DNA of 64,000 nucleotides, taken from NCBI GenBank assembly GCA_014529385.2, contig CM043953.1, positions 65,800,372 to 65,864,371 of the forward strand, written 5' to 3'. Below the pieces are notes generated by a model. That model was not told the origin of the DNA. It saw nothing but the letters and a program-made list of their open reading frames with translations, and did no database searches. The position numbers and the translations under genes are program-made. This DNA is from Adiantum capillus-veneris (Eukaryota > Streptophyta > Polypodiopsida > Polypodiales > Pteridaceae). Every line of letters begins with the position of its first letter. The first letter of the stretch is position 1. Of this stretch, positions 36,549-46,776 are shown one piece after another.

Positions 36549-37712
36549 TGTCACGTGACACATCCAACCCTATGTGTACGTGGACAAGCTACAGCAAGAC
36601 CAGGGTTCAGTCCAGTCAAGTCAGTCTAGAATAGGAAGTGATCTGGCACTTTTGTGAGTCTGTTCGCAGACCGTGCATGTCCAGACACTTAAATTAAATG
36701 CATATCCTCCGGTTGCACACAGCATGATCATAAGCATTCCCATCACAATCCATCATGGGAATTTTCCAGTGCATTAAACCCATTTTCCCTATTTTTGACA
36801 TTTTTCACTTATTTATTAAGTGACTTTTGTTGGGAACTAGGTAGGGCAATTTTGCTAAGATAATATATAAGCAACCTAAGACTAGTACTATCTGGCAAAA
36901 GCAGGAAGGAGAGCACAGGCACCCCGTGCAACAGGCACTCTGGAGCATCTTCTCAACAAGAACCAAGATCAAAGAACCTCAGCGTTTGGAGCATTGCAGA
37001 TCAGCGTTTTTCAGCTTTAAGGCTTGGCGTTTTTCAGCAGCAAGAACAATTTCAGCCCTAGTGTTTCTGCATCAGCATAGCGTTTTGCAATTTCACCGTG
37101 ACGGAACATCAAGAAACCCCAGCGTTTTCAGTTTTTAGCCTTTAGCACTCGTAGAAGAAGTCCCGAACCTCGCAGATCTCACCTTCCCGCAGCAGTTCCT
37201 CGCCGCACGGTGGGATCCATCGAAGTTTGCAGTTTCAGCTCGGAAAACGCAGATTTCAGCATCTGCGTTTTCAGCGCGTCGTTGTCGCATCGTCGTCATC
37301 GACATCGTTAGTGACACAGAGTCAGAATTCAGCAGAGAAAGATTTGCAGATTTCAGCCCTTAGCGTTTTCAGATTTCAGCCCGTCTCGTTGTCGTCCTCA
37401 TCATCGTCAACAACGTCGGCAAGTCCAAGCATTGTAGAGATTTGTGCAATCATAAGTAGACCGCTCTCGCCATAGAGAGTGGGGCCTTCGGAGGAGGGTT
37501 TTACAACGTCTCTGGTGTCGTATTCTCTTCTCTCTCTATCTCTCAGTCTCATACACTTTCACGCACAGTGTTCATTCACTTTGTTTGTGTCCACTGCACT
37601 CTCTCATTAAGAACGGAAGGCTCTCCCTTCCATAAGAATAAAAGGAACCTTGAGCACAGTTCGGAGCACTCATCTTGAGCAAAGTTCAACATTCATTTCG
37701 TTGCACCTTACA
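36549..37712 (+). repeat. 5' LTR of A0
   Basis: It begins with the palindrome TGTCACGTGACA and ends CACCTTACA. TATATAAGCAACC at 36864-36876 is a TATA box. Downstream are many AGCGTTTT units (36970-37380), a hairpin (37461-37482), and AATAAAAGG at about 37636 as a poly(A) signal. Confidence 0.9.
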
Positions 37713-37713
37713 T

Positions 37714-37725
37714 TGGTATCAGAGC
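37714..37725 (+). promoter_or_regulatory. Primer binding site of A0 (tRNA-iMet type)
   Basis: TGGTATCAGAGC begins two bases after the LTR end. Confidence 0.9.
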
Positions 37726-38172
37726 TTTGGCAGTGTTCTGTATCACTCAAGGAAAGAACCACAAGAACCACTGGATGTTTTTTGCTTGTTGAGGTCGCAC
37801 ATACTCAAGTTCACTTGGACGTGTCGATTCCTAATCGTGTTTTTGAAGAGTGACAGGAATCCCAAGAAAGAAGGGCTTGTCCAGCCTCCCCTTGTGTTGC
37901 TTTTCACTCATTGAGAGCGGACCGTGCACTTAGCGGCCGGCCAATCGACGTGAGGTGGGAAAAAGCAACCTTGGTGTGAGCGCAAGGCCCCCAAGGGGTG
38001 CGCCCGCGGAAAAGAGCAGAACTCGGGTGAAGAGAAGATCCTTCTCTAACACAGATTGCAAGCTAAAGAAGAACCTCAAGAACTCAAGAACCCCAAGAAC
38101 CAAGACTCCCAAGAACCCAAGTTCCTCGTGAACATAAGAACCCAAGACCACAAGAACCCACGACTTTAGTGA

Positions 38173-38349
38173 ATGGTCATCACTCGAAGCGGAATGGATG
38201 CTTCGCTTAGAGGTGATGAGCATGAGAGAGGCGAAGAAGGAGGTTTTTCTGACCCTCCCTCTTCCCCACCTACACCAAGGATTGCACTAACTCCTATAGA
38301 GGAGTTGGAGCAGATGTTTATGGAGAGCAAGTTAGAACGCGAAGCATGA
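38173..38349 (+). pseudogene. A0: gag N-terminus fused to the Asp/His linker, then stop
   Basis: 58 codons start MVITRSGMDAS, the same start as the gag at 44932. They run through a proline-rich stretch to MESKLEREA and hit a stop where the sequence jumps to the AAGCATGATGATTTGC repeat of the linker. Nearly all of gag and protease is deleted. The downstream linker continues open at 38354-38590 (EANLIANSINQEEPILAL). Confidence 0.8.
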
Positions 38350-38666
38350 TGATTTGCATGAAGATGATGTGATTGTTCACAAGGATGATGTGTTAGTTGA
38401 TACTTTCTCTAGTGAAGCTAACCTCATTGCAAATTCTATCAATCAAGAAGAACCGATCTTGGCTCTCAAGTCGAGGCCCACAGAACCCCCACAGGAAGAT
38501 TCGATCAATCATGAGAAACCGATCTTGGCTCTCGAGCCTAGGTCCAAAGAATCCTCACAGGAGGTACTATGTGTTCGATTCTTCGAATGATTCACCAACA
38601 CGCATTGTTTGAGTATTCCATTCGTGATCGTTTCCTGTAGTTTCGTCAGCGTCTATATGTGATCCC

Positions 38667-39134
38667 TTGCCTAGGCATGACATATTGTACGTTGAGCACG
38701 TTTCACTCATGAATGAGCACAGACGTATGCGGATTTCTCATGAAAAGATGAACTGTTTGCATTCAAGGAAGTTACATTCTATGTCTCTTCCTTGGCACAA
38801 CACAGTTGTAGGAAGAGCACAAGAAAGTATGGGCACCAAGCATGAGCATTTCCGTTGTGAATTGCCACAGTTAATTGATTTAGATCAGAAAGACAAGATT
38901 CGACCCCATTGTTTGCGTGTGTTTGATGAACGGGTTGGCACTCCGTCTATTTGTTCATCTACATTGCATGCACAGTCTTTAAAGAAGACAAGAATTTTTC
39001 CAGTCACTTTACATGGAATGGGTATGTTCATGTTTTTGTGTTGGAAGTGGTTTCAGGAATTTTCAGCCTCGGAGATTCTTGAAGAATATGGACCTACGTC
39101 CATAGCCAAAGTTGAAGCATCAAAGGAGCCATAG
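38667..39134 (+). CDS. A0: conserved 3' ORF of the gag-protease-only family, unknown function
   Basis: The frame contains ISHEKMNCLHSRKLHS, LPQLIDLDQKDKIRPHCLRV and FMFLCWKWFQEFSASEILEE. The same frame is present at 46752-47159 in array B, with many substitutions but no internal stop, and both end at a stop at the same place. Here the frame continues after the TAG for about 62 more codons (FEVQVSHDPRIRVGRRRV, then RRHTVRYQYLTLKRRG). I do not recognise the family. It could be a remnant of a pol C-terminus or an accessory protein. Confidence 0.5.
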   Translation: MPRHDILYVEHVSLMNEHRRMRISHEKMNCLHSRKLHSMSLPWHNTVVGRAQESMGTKHEHFRCELPQLIDLDQKDKIRPHCLRVFDERVGTPSICSSTLHAQSLKKTRIFPVTLHGMGMFMFLCWKWFQEFSASEILEEYGPTSIAKVEASKEP

Positions 39135-39325
39135 AAGACTGTGTCGCTTTCGACGCAGCCCAAAGAAGCAAACGTTGCAGACCTTTTTGAAGTTCAAGTA
39201 TCGCATGACCCACGCATTAGAGTGGGCCGGCGCAGAGTCCTTCACAGGATTCCAAACCCTATTGGCGATCTCCCTCGACGCCATACAGTTCGGTACCAAT
39301 ACCTCACTTTGAAAAGGAGGGGATG

Positions 39326-40970
39326 ATGTCAAAGGACACATCCAATCCTATGTGTACGTGGACAAGCTACAGCAAGACTAGGGTTCAATCCAGTCAAGTC
39401 AGTCTAGAATAGGAAGTGATCTGGCACTTTTGTGAGTCTGTGTGCATGTCCAGACACTTAGATTAGATGCATATCCTCCGGTTGCATACAGCATGATCAT
39501 AAGCATTCCCATCAGAATCCATTTGGGGAATTTTCCAGTGCATTAAACCTATTTTTGACATTTTTCACTTATTTATTAAGTGACTTTTGTTGGGAACTAG
39601 GTAGGGCAATTTTGCTAAGATAATATATAGGAAAAATACCCCTCTAATTTGTGGAAATTCCCAAAATACCCCTCAAATTTCAAAAATTCCCAAAATACCC
39701 TTGTATCTATTTTAGCTGGATTGTTCACAATTTCCTAATCTTTATTCTTTTTTGACAATGTATATCTGTTTTTTAGTGCTTAGCATGTAATTTGTCACAA
39801 ATTACCTCCCAAAAAAAGACAATTATATCTAAAAATAATGAAGAAATTCATCTCCAAAGCCTACATTACCAGGTCAAATTCTAGTTTTAGTATTTTGCAT
39901 TCATAGACAATCGCTCTTCTTATGAAAAGCTACAATTTTTTAAAATTTTTGGATAAATTTACTCTCACAACCAGGGGTATTTTGGGGATTTTGGAAAATT
40001 TGAAGGGCATTTTGGGAATTTTTGACAAAATATGAGAGGTATACTGGGAATTTTTGAAATTTGAAGGGTATTTTGGGAATTTCCACAAATTAGAGGGGTA
40101 TTTTGGTAATTTTCCCTAATATATAAGCAACCTAAGGCTAGCACTATCTGGCAGAAGCAGGAAGGAGAGCACAGGCACCCTGTGTAGCAAGCCCTCTGGA
40201 GCATCTTCTCAACAAGAACCAAGATCAAAGAACCTCAACGTTTGGAGCATTGCAGATCAGCGTTTTTCAGCTTTAAGGCTTGGCGTTTTTCAGCAGAGCA
40301 GGACCAATTTCAGCCCTAGCATTTTTGCATCAGCATAGCCTTTTGCAGTTTCACCGTGACAGAACATCAAGAAACCCCAACGTTTTCAGTTTTTAGCCTT
40401 TAGCACTCGCAGAAGAAGTCCCGAATCTCGCAGATCTCACCTTCCCGCCGCAGTTCCTCGCCGCACGGTGAGATTCATCGAAGTTTCCAGTTTCAGCCCG
40501 GAGAACGCAGATTTCAGCATCTGCGTTTTCAGCGCGTCGTCGTCGCATCGTCGTCATCGACATCGTCAATGACACAGAGTCAGAATTCAGCAGATAAAGA
40601 TTTGCAGATTTCAGCCCTTAGTGTTTTCAGATTTCAGCCCGTCTCGTCGTGGTCCTCATCGTCGTCGACATCGTCGGCAAGTCCAAGCATTGTAGAGATT
40701 TGTGCAATCATAAGTAGACCGCTCTCGTCATAGAGAGTGGGGCCTTTAGAGGAGGGTTTTACAACGTCTCTGGTGTCGTAGTCTCTTCTCTCTCTATCTC
40801 TCAGTCTCATACACTTTCACGCACAGTGTCCATTCACTTTGTTTCTATCCACTGCACTCTCTCATTAAGAACGGAAGGCTCTCCCTTCCATAAGAATAAA
40901 AGGAACCTTGAGCACAATTCAAAGCACTCATCTTGAGCAAAGTTCAACATTTAGTTCGCTGCACCTTACA
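39326..40970 (+). repeat. 3' LTR of A0, with a foldback insertion
   Basis: It begins TGTCAAAGGACACATCC and ends GCACCTTACA. It is longer than the 5' LTR because of a 487-bp insertion (39630-40116) at TAATATATA. Its hairpin is at 40719-40740. Confidence 0.9.
39630..40116. mobile_element. 487-bp foldback/MITE-like element with 9-bp target duplication
   Basis: TAATATATA occurs directly before (39621-39629) and after (40117-40125), while the sister LTR has it once (empty site near 36861). The left end carries AATACCCCTCTAATTTGTGG and several CCCAAAATACCC units. The right end is its inverse (CCACAAATTAGAGGGGTATT). The arms are at least 60 bp, extended by ~25-bp subrepeats. A 9-bp duplication is the Mutator superfamily hallmark. 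No coding sequence is seen, so it would be non-autonomous. Confidence 0.85.
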
Positions 40971-41324
40971 CAGAAAGAACAACCTTAGTAATTTTGGGGA
41001 GAATAGAACAAAAACTTTCCGAATTTTTCTCCTTACAATACAAAACAATCCGCACCAAGTTTGAACATACGTTCAAAGAATGCTATGGCTAGAATTTTAT
41101 CTGCCTATGATTTTGCAAGCCGTCATTAATGCTTACGGGGTGAAAATACTTGATGCCAATTTTGGCACGATGGCAGACTTTGTTTGCCAAGAAAGACATG
41201 CTCACACAAGATGAACATTCTATGATTTGAATATGCCCTATGCGAGAGTGGTGGAACAAGTTTCTCTCTCTAGTCAATGATGATGACCCCAAATGTCGCT
41301 TCTTACTTGGCATGAATCATCTCA
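40971..41324 (+). pseudogene. Internal region of D, second piece
   Basis: It follows C's interior in reverse (from about 28900 down to about 28480): TTTGAACATACGTTCA and GCTATGGCTAGAATTTTATC here parallel C's version. It stops where a new LTR-like start (TGTCACAAGTGC) appears at 41325. Confidence 0.7.
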
Positions 41325-41736
41325 TGTCACAAGTGCATGAATAAATGATGCATGCCAATGGTCATGCAAGGAGAGATGCTTCCAGGCTAGTAACGTGGCA
41401 GGCGTTCGGATGGATTGGTTTTACGATGGCAGCTTTTAGGCCAGATGCTTTTGGATCATATGCTTTCACTTTGATGCTTTTCATGTACAGCTTTTGGGCC
41501 TAGGGCTTTTATATACCAGAGGTGGGCTCTCTCTCTGGCATCTTCGTGGGCGCAGGAGCAAAGCAGAGCAGAGTCGAGCCACCTCTTGTAAAGTGTTGAA
41601 GGCTGAAGCAATATAAAGAAATACCGAAAGGAGCATTAGGGTTTGGGGCTAGTGCTCTCTTAGGGTAGAGCTCCATCACTCCGTGCCTCGTGTGTCGTAC
41701 ATCTCTTTCGATTCAATAGTTATTGAAGTGCTTGAA
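41325..41736 (+). repeat. 5' LTR of element E, first piece (internally shortened)
   Basis: It starts TGTCACAAGTGC, like E's 3' LTR at 63616 (TGTCACAAACTGC). At about 41387-41436 it resembles 63957-64000 (GCTAG, GTGGCAGG / ATGGCAAG, GGTTTTACG / AGTTTTACG). It has TTTTATATACC (about 41507) as TATA and ATATAAAGAAATACCG (41612-41627) as the poly(A)-type module. It is cut at 41736 by array B. The remaining ~50 bp are at 61117-61165. Confidence 0.62.
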
Positions 41737-42994
41737 TGTCATGTGACACATCCAACCCTATGTGTCCGTGGACAAGGTACAGCATGACCAGGGTTCGGTT
41801 CAGTCAAGTCAGTCTAAAATAGGAAGTGATCTGGCACTTTTGTGACTCTGTTCACAGAGACCGTGCATGATCAATCACTTAGATTACATGCATATCCTCC
41901 GGTTGCACACAGCATGATCATCAGCATTCCCATCAGAATCCATCAGGGGAATTTTCCAATGCATTAAACTTATTTTCACTATTTTTGACATTTTTCACTT
42001 ATTAAGTGACTTTTGTTGGGAACTAGGTAGGGGAATTTTGCTAAGATAATATATAAGCAACCTAGGGCTAGCACTATCTGGAAGAAGAAGAAGGAGAGCA
42101 TCACGCACTCAGTGCAGCAGGCCCTTGGAGAACCAGAACAAACCCCCCATAGCCAGGCGTTTTCAGCCCTAAAAAGCCAGCGTTTTCAGCCATTCAAACC
42201 TGGCGTTTTCAGCAAGGAAAAGCCAGCAACTTCAGCCCTGCCCTGGCGATTATCAGCAGTGTTTCCTATCACAGATTCAGCCCTGCCTTTGGCGTTTTTG
42301 GACAACCCTAATCAGCATTTCAGGACCAGCATAGCAGCACCTATAGACAGCCTTATCTAGCATTTCCTAGCCTCTCCAACTTGCGTTTTTCAGTAACAAA
42401 CACAAGCAATCAGCAGCCCTGCAACTAGCGTTTTTTTCAGCCCTTGCATTGGCGATTTGCAGCAGCAACACAGCCAACAATACAACGTTTCAAAGGACAG
42501 CCGATACCAGCGTTTTCCAGCCATTGACATCTAGCGTTTTTGGCTAGAAGGACCAGCAAATTCAGCAGATAGGAGGGCAGCAGATCCAGTGATTCCAAGC
42601 AAGAAAGAACAGTCCTACATGAACCAGTTCCAACACTCAGTTTTCAGCATTAGCCTCGTCCTCGTCGTCTACACCGTCGACATCCACATCACAGCATTTA
42701 GATTTGCATCAGCATCTTGTATCAGATTGTGCAATAAATAGTAGACCACTCTCGCCATCGAGAGTGGGGCCCTTGGAGGAGGGTTTGACAACATTCCGGT
42801 GTCGTATTCTCTTCTCTCCTTATCTCTCAGTCTCATGCACCTTCACGCACAGTGTCCATTCACTTTGTTTGTGTCCATTGCACTCCCGCATTAAGAACGG
42901 AAGGCTCTCCCTTCCATAAGTAAAAGGAACCTTGAGCATAGTTCGGAGCACTCATCTTAAGCAAAGTTCAACATTCATTCCGCTGCACCTAACA
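41737..42994 (+). repeat. Array B, LTR 1
   Basis: It starts TGTCATGTGACA and ends CACCTAACA. ATATATAAGCAACC (42048-42061) is the TATA box. At least eight GCGTTTT units lie at 42155-42540. A perfect 9-bp-stem hairpin is at 42746-42767. Confidence 0.9.
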
Positions 42995-43002
42995 TTGGTA
43001 AC

Positions 43003-44488
43003 TGAAACCGGCCCGTAGGGCGGTAGGCGTTGGCTTTCACCCGAAATTCTTTACTTTACTTTAGTCACACACACACAGAGCACGTTGCAAAGAGAACCTG
43101 CGACGGGACTTAACACTTGAATACACACACGGCTCGGAAGCTAGAATGCCCCGAGCAGACACCGACAACCTGTAGGCCCCAAAATTGGCGCCCCTTTCGG
43201 TATTTCTTTATTCTTTAGGAGGGTAAATTACAAGGTAAGGTCCTGGGAATCCTTCACGTGTATCCACCTAGATACCATTTGCTTTGGCCAAATTTCGGCA
43301 ACATAACAACCCCAAAACTTGCGCGAAACCAATTCCCTTGCTAGAACTCGCTTGCACTGGCGTATACCCTCTGTTTCCTGCCCAAAAACAGTAAATTCAG
43401 CAAGCTGTATTTACTGGTTTTTGCCCTGTTTTCAGCCCCAAACAGTCCCCTAACTGTCCTCTGCCAGTGGGGCACGATTCCCAATGGTCCTAGCGTCCGT
43501 ATGGCTGAAAAACAGTGAAATTACAGCACATACACAGCGCTGATTTTGCACCTGTACGGTGAGGTTATGACCCTCACCAGTGCCTGCTTTGGAGCAACAG
43601 TTAGCTACCCCTGTTCCTGCTCAAGGAGGCTCTTGCCTCAGCACAAAAGCGTGAACCCACACAACTGCACATCAATCAAATGAGTAGCCCTCTTGTGGGG
43701 CATCACATAACTGCACGTAGGGGAGAGAGAGAGCAGTGTGTAGTGTGCAGGGCATCACTCCTAGCACCACACTGTACATGAGAGGGAAAGGAAGCACTCC
43801 ATAGCTCTTAACCTGTGACCAATGCAAAAGGAGGCTCATCCCAGCTTAAAAATTCAGCGCCCATTTTTCTAGAAGAGGCAAGTGCATGGAAAACTGACAC
43901 TTGGCGCATTTTCAAGCATTTTCCCGATTCGGGTTCGCCGCTTCAAAATATCCCAACCAACGCGTCAGTTGACTTCGCGGCAAAGTTATAAAATGTTCCC
44001 CTAGTCATACCGGAGGTAATGACACGAACACATTTCACGGCCCAAAATAGCAGTTCCCTAAATTTTAGGAGATGCTTCCGTTGACCTCCCACCGGTCTTC
44101 TGACCATCTATCCTCATTGGGACCGCATCCAAAAGTGCAATGTGGCCCAAATGTCGGATACTTTTTGTTGGTAGTCCCACCTTGACTTTACGCCTTAATT
44201 GAGTTCACTTCCTAGTATCCACCAACTTGCTAAGTGCGACGGGGGGACCTATATGATCTTGCTCTGAGCCTAGACATCCTCTTACCATACGAATTCCAGT
44301 GCCGACCACTTCCCATCTGCGGGTGAATCTATCGTTCACATTGGCCATACAATGTCCGACCGTTTGCTACTTAAAAAAGAGGGTCTCAAAACAAATAAAA
44401 TAAACCCCATTGGAAAGAAACCAACAACCAAGGTTAGCAGTTGCCACATCTCTGTGACATGGTTAATAACTGCCACGTCCTCATGATA
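43003..44488 (-). mobile_element. Solo chromovirus LTR inserted in array B's primer site
   Basis: A 1486-bp segment begins TGAAACCGGCC on the plus strand, like the CV LTRs, and ends CATGATA. It is flanked by GTAAC at 42998-43002 and 44489-44493. It carries the same poly(A)-type module in reverse (43187-43212). No internal sequence is attached, so it is a solo LTR left by LTR-LTR recombination. The host sequence TTGGTA/ACAGAGC is the array's tRNA-iMet primer site. Confidence 0.88.
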
Positions 44489-44931
44489 GTAACAGAGCTT
44501 TGGCAATGTTTTGTATCACTCAAGGAAAGAACCAGAAGAACCACAAAAAAAATTTTGCTGCTTGCGGTCGCATGTAACCCAAGTCCTTTTGGGCGTGTCG
44601 ATTCCTAATCGTGTTTTTGAAGAGTGACAGGAATCCCAAGAAAGAAGGGCTTATCCAGCCTCCCCTTGTGCTTCTTTTCACTCATTGAGAGCGGACCGTG
44701 CACTTAGCAGCCGGCCAATCGACGTGAGGAGGGAAAAAGCAACCTTGGTGTGAGCGCAAGGCCGCCAAGGGGTGCATCCGCGGAAAAGAGCAAAACTCGG
44801 GTGAAGAGAAGATCCTTCTCTAACACAGATTGCAAGCGAAAGAAGAACCTCAAGACCCTCAAGACCCTCAAGAACCCAAGACCCACAAGAACCCAAGTTC
44901 CTCGAGAACTTAATAACCAAGATCACAGTGT

Positions 44932-45996
44932 ATGGTCATCACCCGAAGCGGAATGGATACTTCGCATGGAGGTGGTGAGCATGGGAGTGGCGAAGAAGAG
45001 TTTTCCCCACCAGGAGGTTTTCCCAACCCTCCCCCTTCCCCATCTACACCACGGATCGTACCAAATCCTATGGAGGCTTTGGTCAAGACAATGCTAGACA
45101 TGATCGCACAACAAGAAGCGAATCGTTTGGCGGCCGAAGAAAGACAAGCAAAGCGTGCAGCACAAAGTGAACGACGCATGCAAGAATTGGTCCGACATGT
45201 TCTCGCCTCGAAGTCCGAGCCAACCAAAGATGTTGGTAGTTCATCAAGTGACGCAAGCCAAGATTTGGACTCCAACAATCCAGTCACAAAGAAGATCCAA
45301 TTCAGAAAGTATGATGGTAAGATGGATGCCACGGTTATTCGTTCTTGGTTGCATCAATTTAATGCTTATTTTGCGACAACTAAGAAGAAAGCAAATAGCA
45401 AGGTTTTGACGGCAGCCATGTACCTTGCCAGTGATGCCATCAATTGGTACCACGCATGGCAAGAGGCACAGTTAGCCGCGCACCTAGAGGAAGCCGACGA
45501 ATTCACGCCCCTTTCCTTCAATTGGGCCGATTTCCAAGACAAGCTCACTCCAGATGAAAAGGTAGCACCAGAAATTGTCAAAGGATACATCACGTCGGAA
45601 GAGCACAGCACTTATTCTAAGGAAGGTTGTTTTTTTCATTGTCACATTAAGGGTCACATAAAAAGAACGTGTCCTAAGCTTGACTCTAATGAATCTAAAG
45701 AATCCACAGAATGCACTTCCTCTGTCAATGCAATAAATGACAACACGAGTGTGACCCAAGTTTCTCACGATCCTCCCATTCATGGGTCTCTCATTAAATG
45801 TTATGGTCATATGACGGGGCAGCGTTTTGCCATATTGTTTGACCCAGGCAATATGCATGATGTGATTAGTCCCTCTCTTGTTGAGAGAGCCCACCTAGAG
45901 GTTAGTCAGAAATCTCCTCTTGAGGTCTCTGGCTTCGCTTTCGGTATGGATTCTCTCATTACGAAGGAGTGCTTTAATGTGTTGTTTACGGTTTAA
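44932..45996 (+). CDS. Array B unit 1: gag-protease ORF (354 aa) with in-frame internal deletion
   Basis: It starts MVITRSGMDTSHGGG. The first 60 residues are Gly/Pro-rich, followed by a Gln/Arg-rich coiled stretch (residues ~45-85). A Ty3 capsid domain follows at ~115-205 (WLHQFNAYF, AMYLASDAINWYH, FNWADFQDKL). About 450 bp present in unit 2 is missing after DKL. A damaged zinc knuckle follows (first Cys changed to Phe, then C-HIKG-H-IKRT-C), then a protease-like region with ILFDPGNMHDVISPSLVERA. The usual D-S/T-G is D-P-G. The ORF stops at 45996, before the protease end, which continues in the next frame. There is no RT. It is probably non-functional or at best a Gag source. Confidence 0.75.
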   Translation: MVITRSGMDTSHGGGEHGSGEEEFSPPGGFPNPPPSPSTPRIVPNPMEALVKTMLDMIAQQEANRLAAEERQAKRAAQSERRMQELVRHVLASKSEPTKDVGSSSSDASQDLDSNNPVTKKIQFRKYDGKMDATVIRSWLHQFNAYFATTKKKANSKVLTAAMYLASDAINWYHAWQEAQLAAHLEEADEFTPLSFNWADFQDKLTPDEKVAPEIVKGYITSEEHSTYSKEGCFFHCHIKGHIKRTCPKLDSNESKESTECTSSVNAINDNTSVTQVSHDPPIHGSLIKCYGHMTGQRFAILFDPGNMHDVISPSLVERAHLEVSQKSPLEVSGFAFGMDSLITKECFNVLFTV

Positions 45997-46047
45997 CAAG
46001 CTGCTTTCCATAGAAAATTTTTCGTCTCTCCTCTCTCAAGATGTGAT

Positions 46048-46776
46048 ATGATTTTGGGCATTCGATGGTTTTGTGAGCATAACCCACTCATTGATTGGTC
46101 GGAAAGTACGTTCACTTTCAATTCCAAAAGTGACTCTCCCATTGTCATTTGTGAAGAACAAGTTGTTCATTCTTCATCTCTCATTTCTAATGTGCAGGCG
46201 AAGATTGAAAGGATTCAGGAGACGGAGACTCTCTCAGTCTCGTCTTCTCCAAAGCATGACACACAGGATTTGCATGATGATAAGCATGATGAATTGATTG
46301 ATAATGATACGCATGATGATTTATATGACAATGACAAGCATGATGATTTACATGATCAAGATGTTATTTCTCACAAGCATGATGATTTGTGTGATCAAGA
46401 CGCGATTGTTTCCAAGGATGATGGGTTAGTAGATACTTTCTCTAGTGAAGCTAACCTCATTGCAGATTCGATAAATCACGAAGAACCGATCTTGGCTCTC
46501 CAGTCGAGGTCCACAAAACCCCCACAGAAAGATTCGATCAAACACGAAGAACCGATCTTGGCTCTCGAGCCTAGGTCCAAAGAACCCTCACAGGAAGTAT
46601 TATGTGTTCGCATGATTAGTCAGCATGCATTGATCAAGTGTTTCATTTGTGATCGTTTCCTGTATTTTAGTCAGCGTCTTTATGTGATCCTTTTTCCTAG
46701 GCATGACATATTGTACGTTGAGCACGTTTCACTCAAAATGAGCACGAATGTATGCGGATTTCTCATGAAAAGCTGA
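46048..46776 (+). pseudogene. Array B unit 1: protease end and Asp/His-rich linker
   Basis: It opens with MILGIRWFCEHNPLIDW, the protease C-terminal motif of Ty3 elements, so it was once continuous with 44932-45996. At residues ~85-140 there is a run of HDDLxD and KHDDLHDQD repeats, very acidic and His-rich. Two ~25-residue repeats follow (EEPILALQSR, EEPILALEPR). No RT follows. Confidence 0.7.

Larger units (their letters stand above)
36549..40970 (+). mobile_element. LTR element A0, deleted member of the gag-protease-only family
   Basis: LTRs at 36549-37712 and 39326-40970 flank 1.6 kb. The interior has a primer site, a 58-codon gag start, a junction straight into the Asp/His-rich linker, a conserved 3' ORF, and a purine tract (AAAAGGAGGGGATGA) before the second LTR. 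D's internal sequence resumes after 40970. No exact target duplication was seen (CATAA on the left, CAGAA on the right). Confidence 0.88.

Noticed and set aside
38173-39134. A0 interior as a complete novel gene pair
   Set aside because: Comparison with array B shows the first ORF is a gag start cut by deletion. Only the 3' ORF is a candidate.
36544-40975. Target duplication for A0
   Set aside because: The flanks read CATAA and CAGAA, which are not identical, so I do not claim a TSD.
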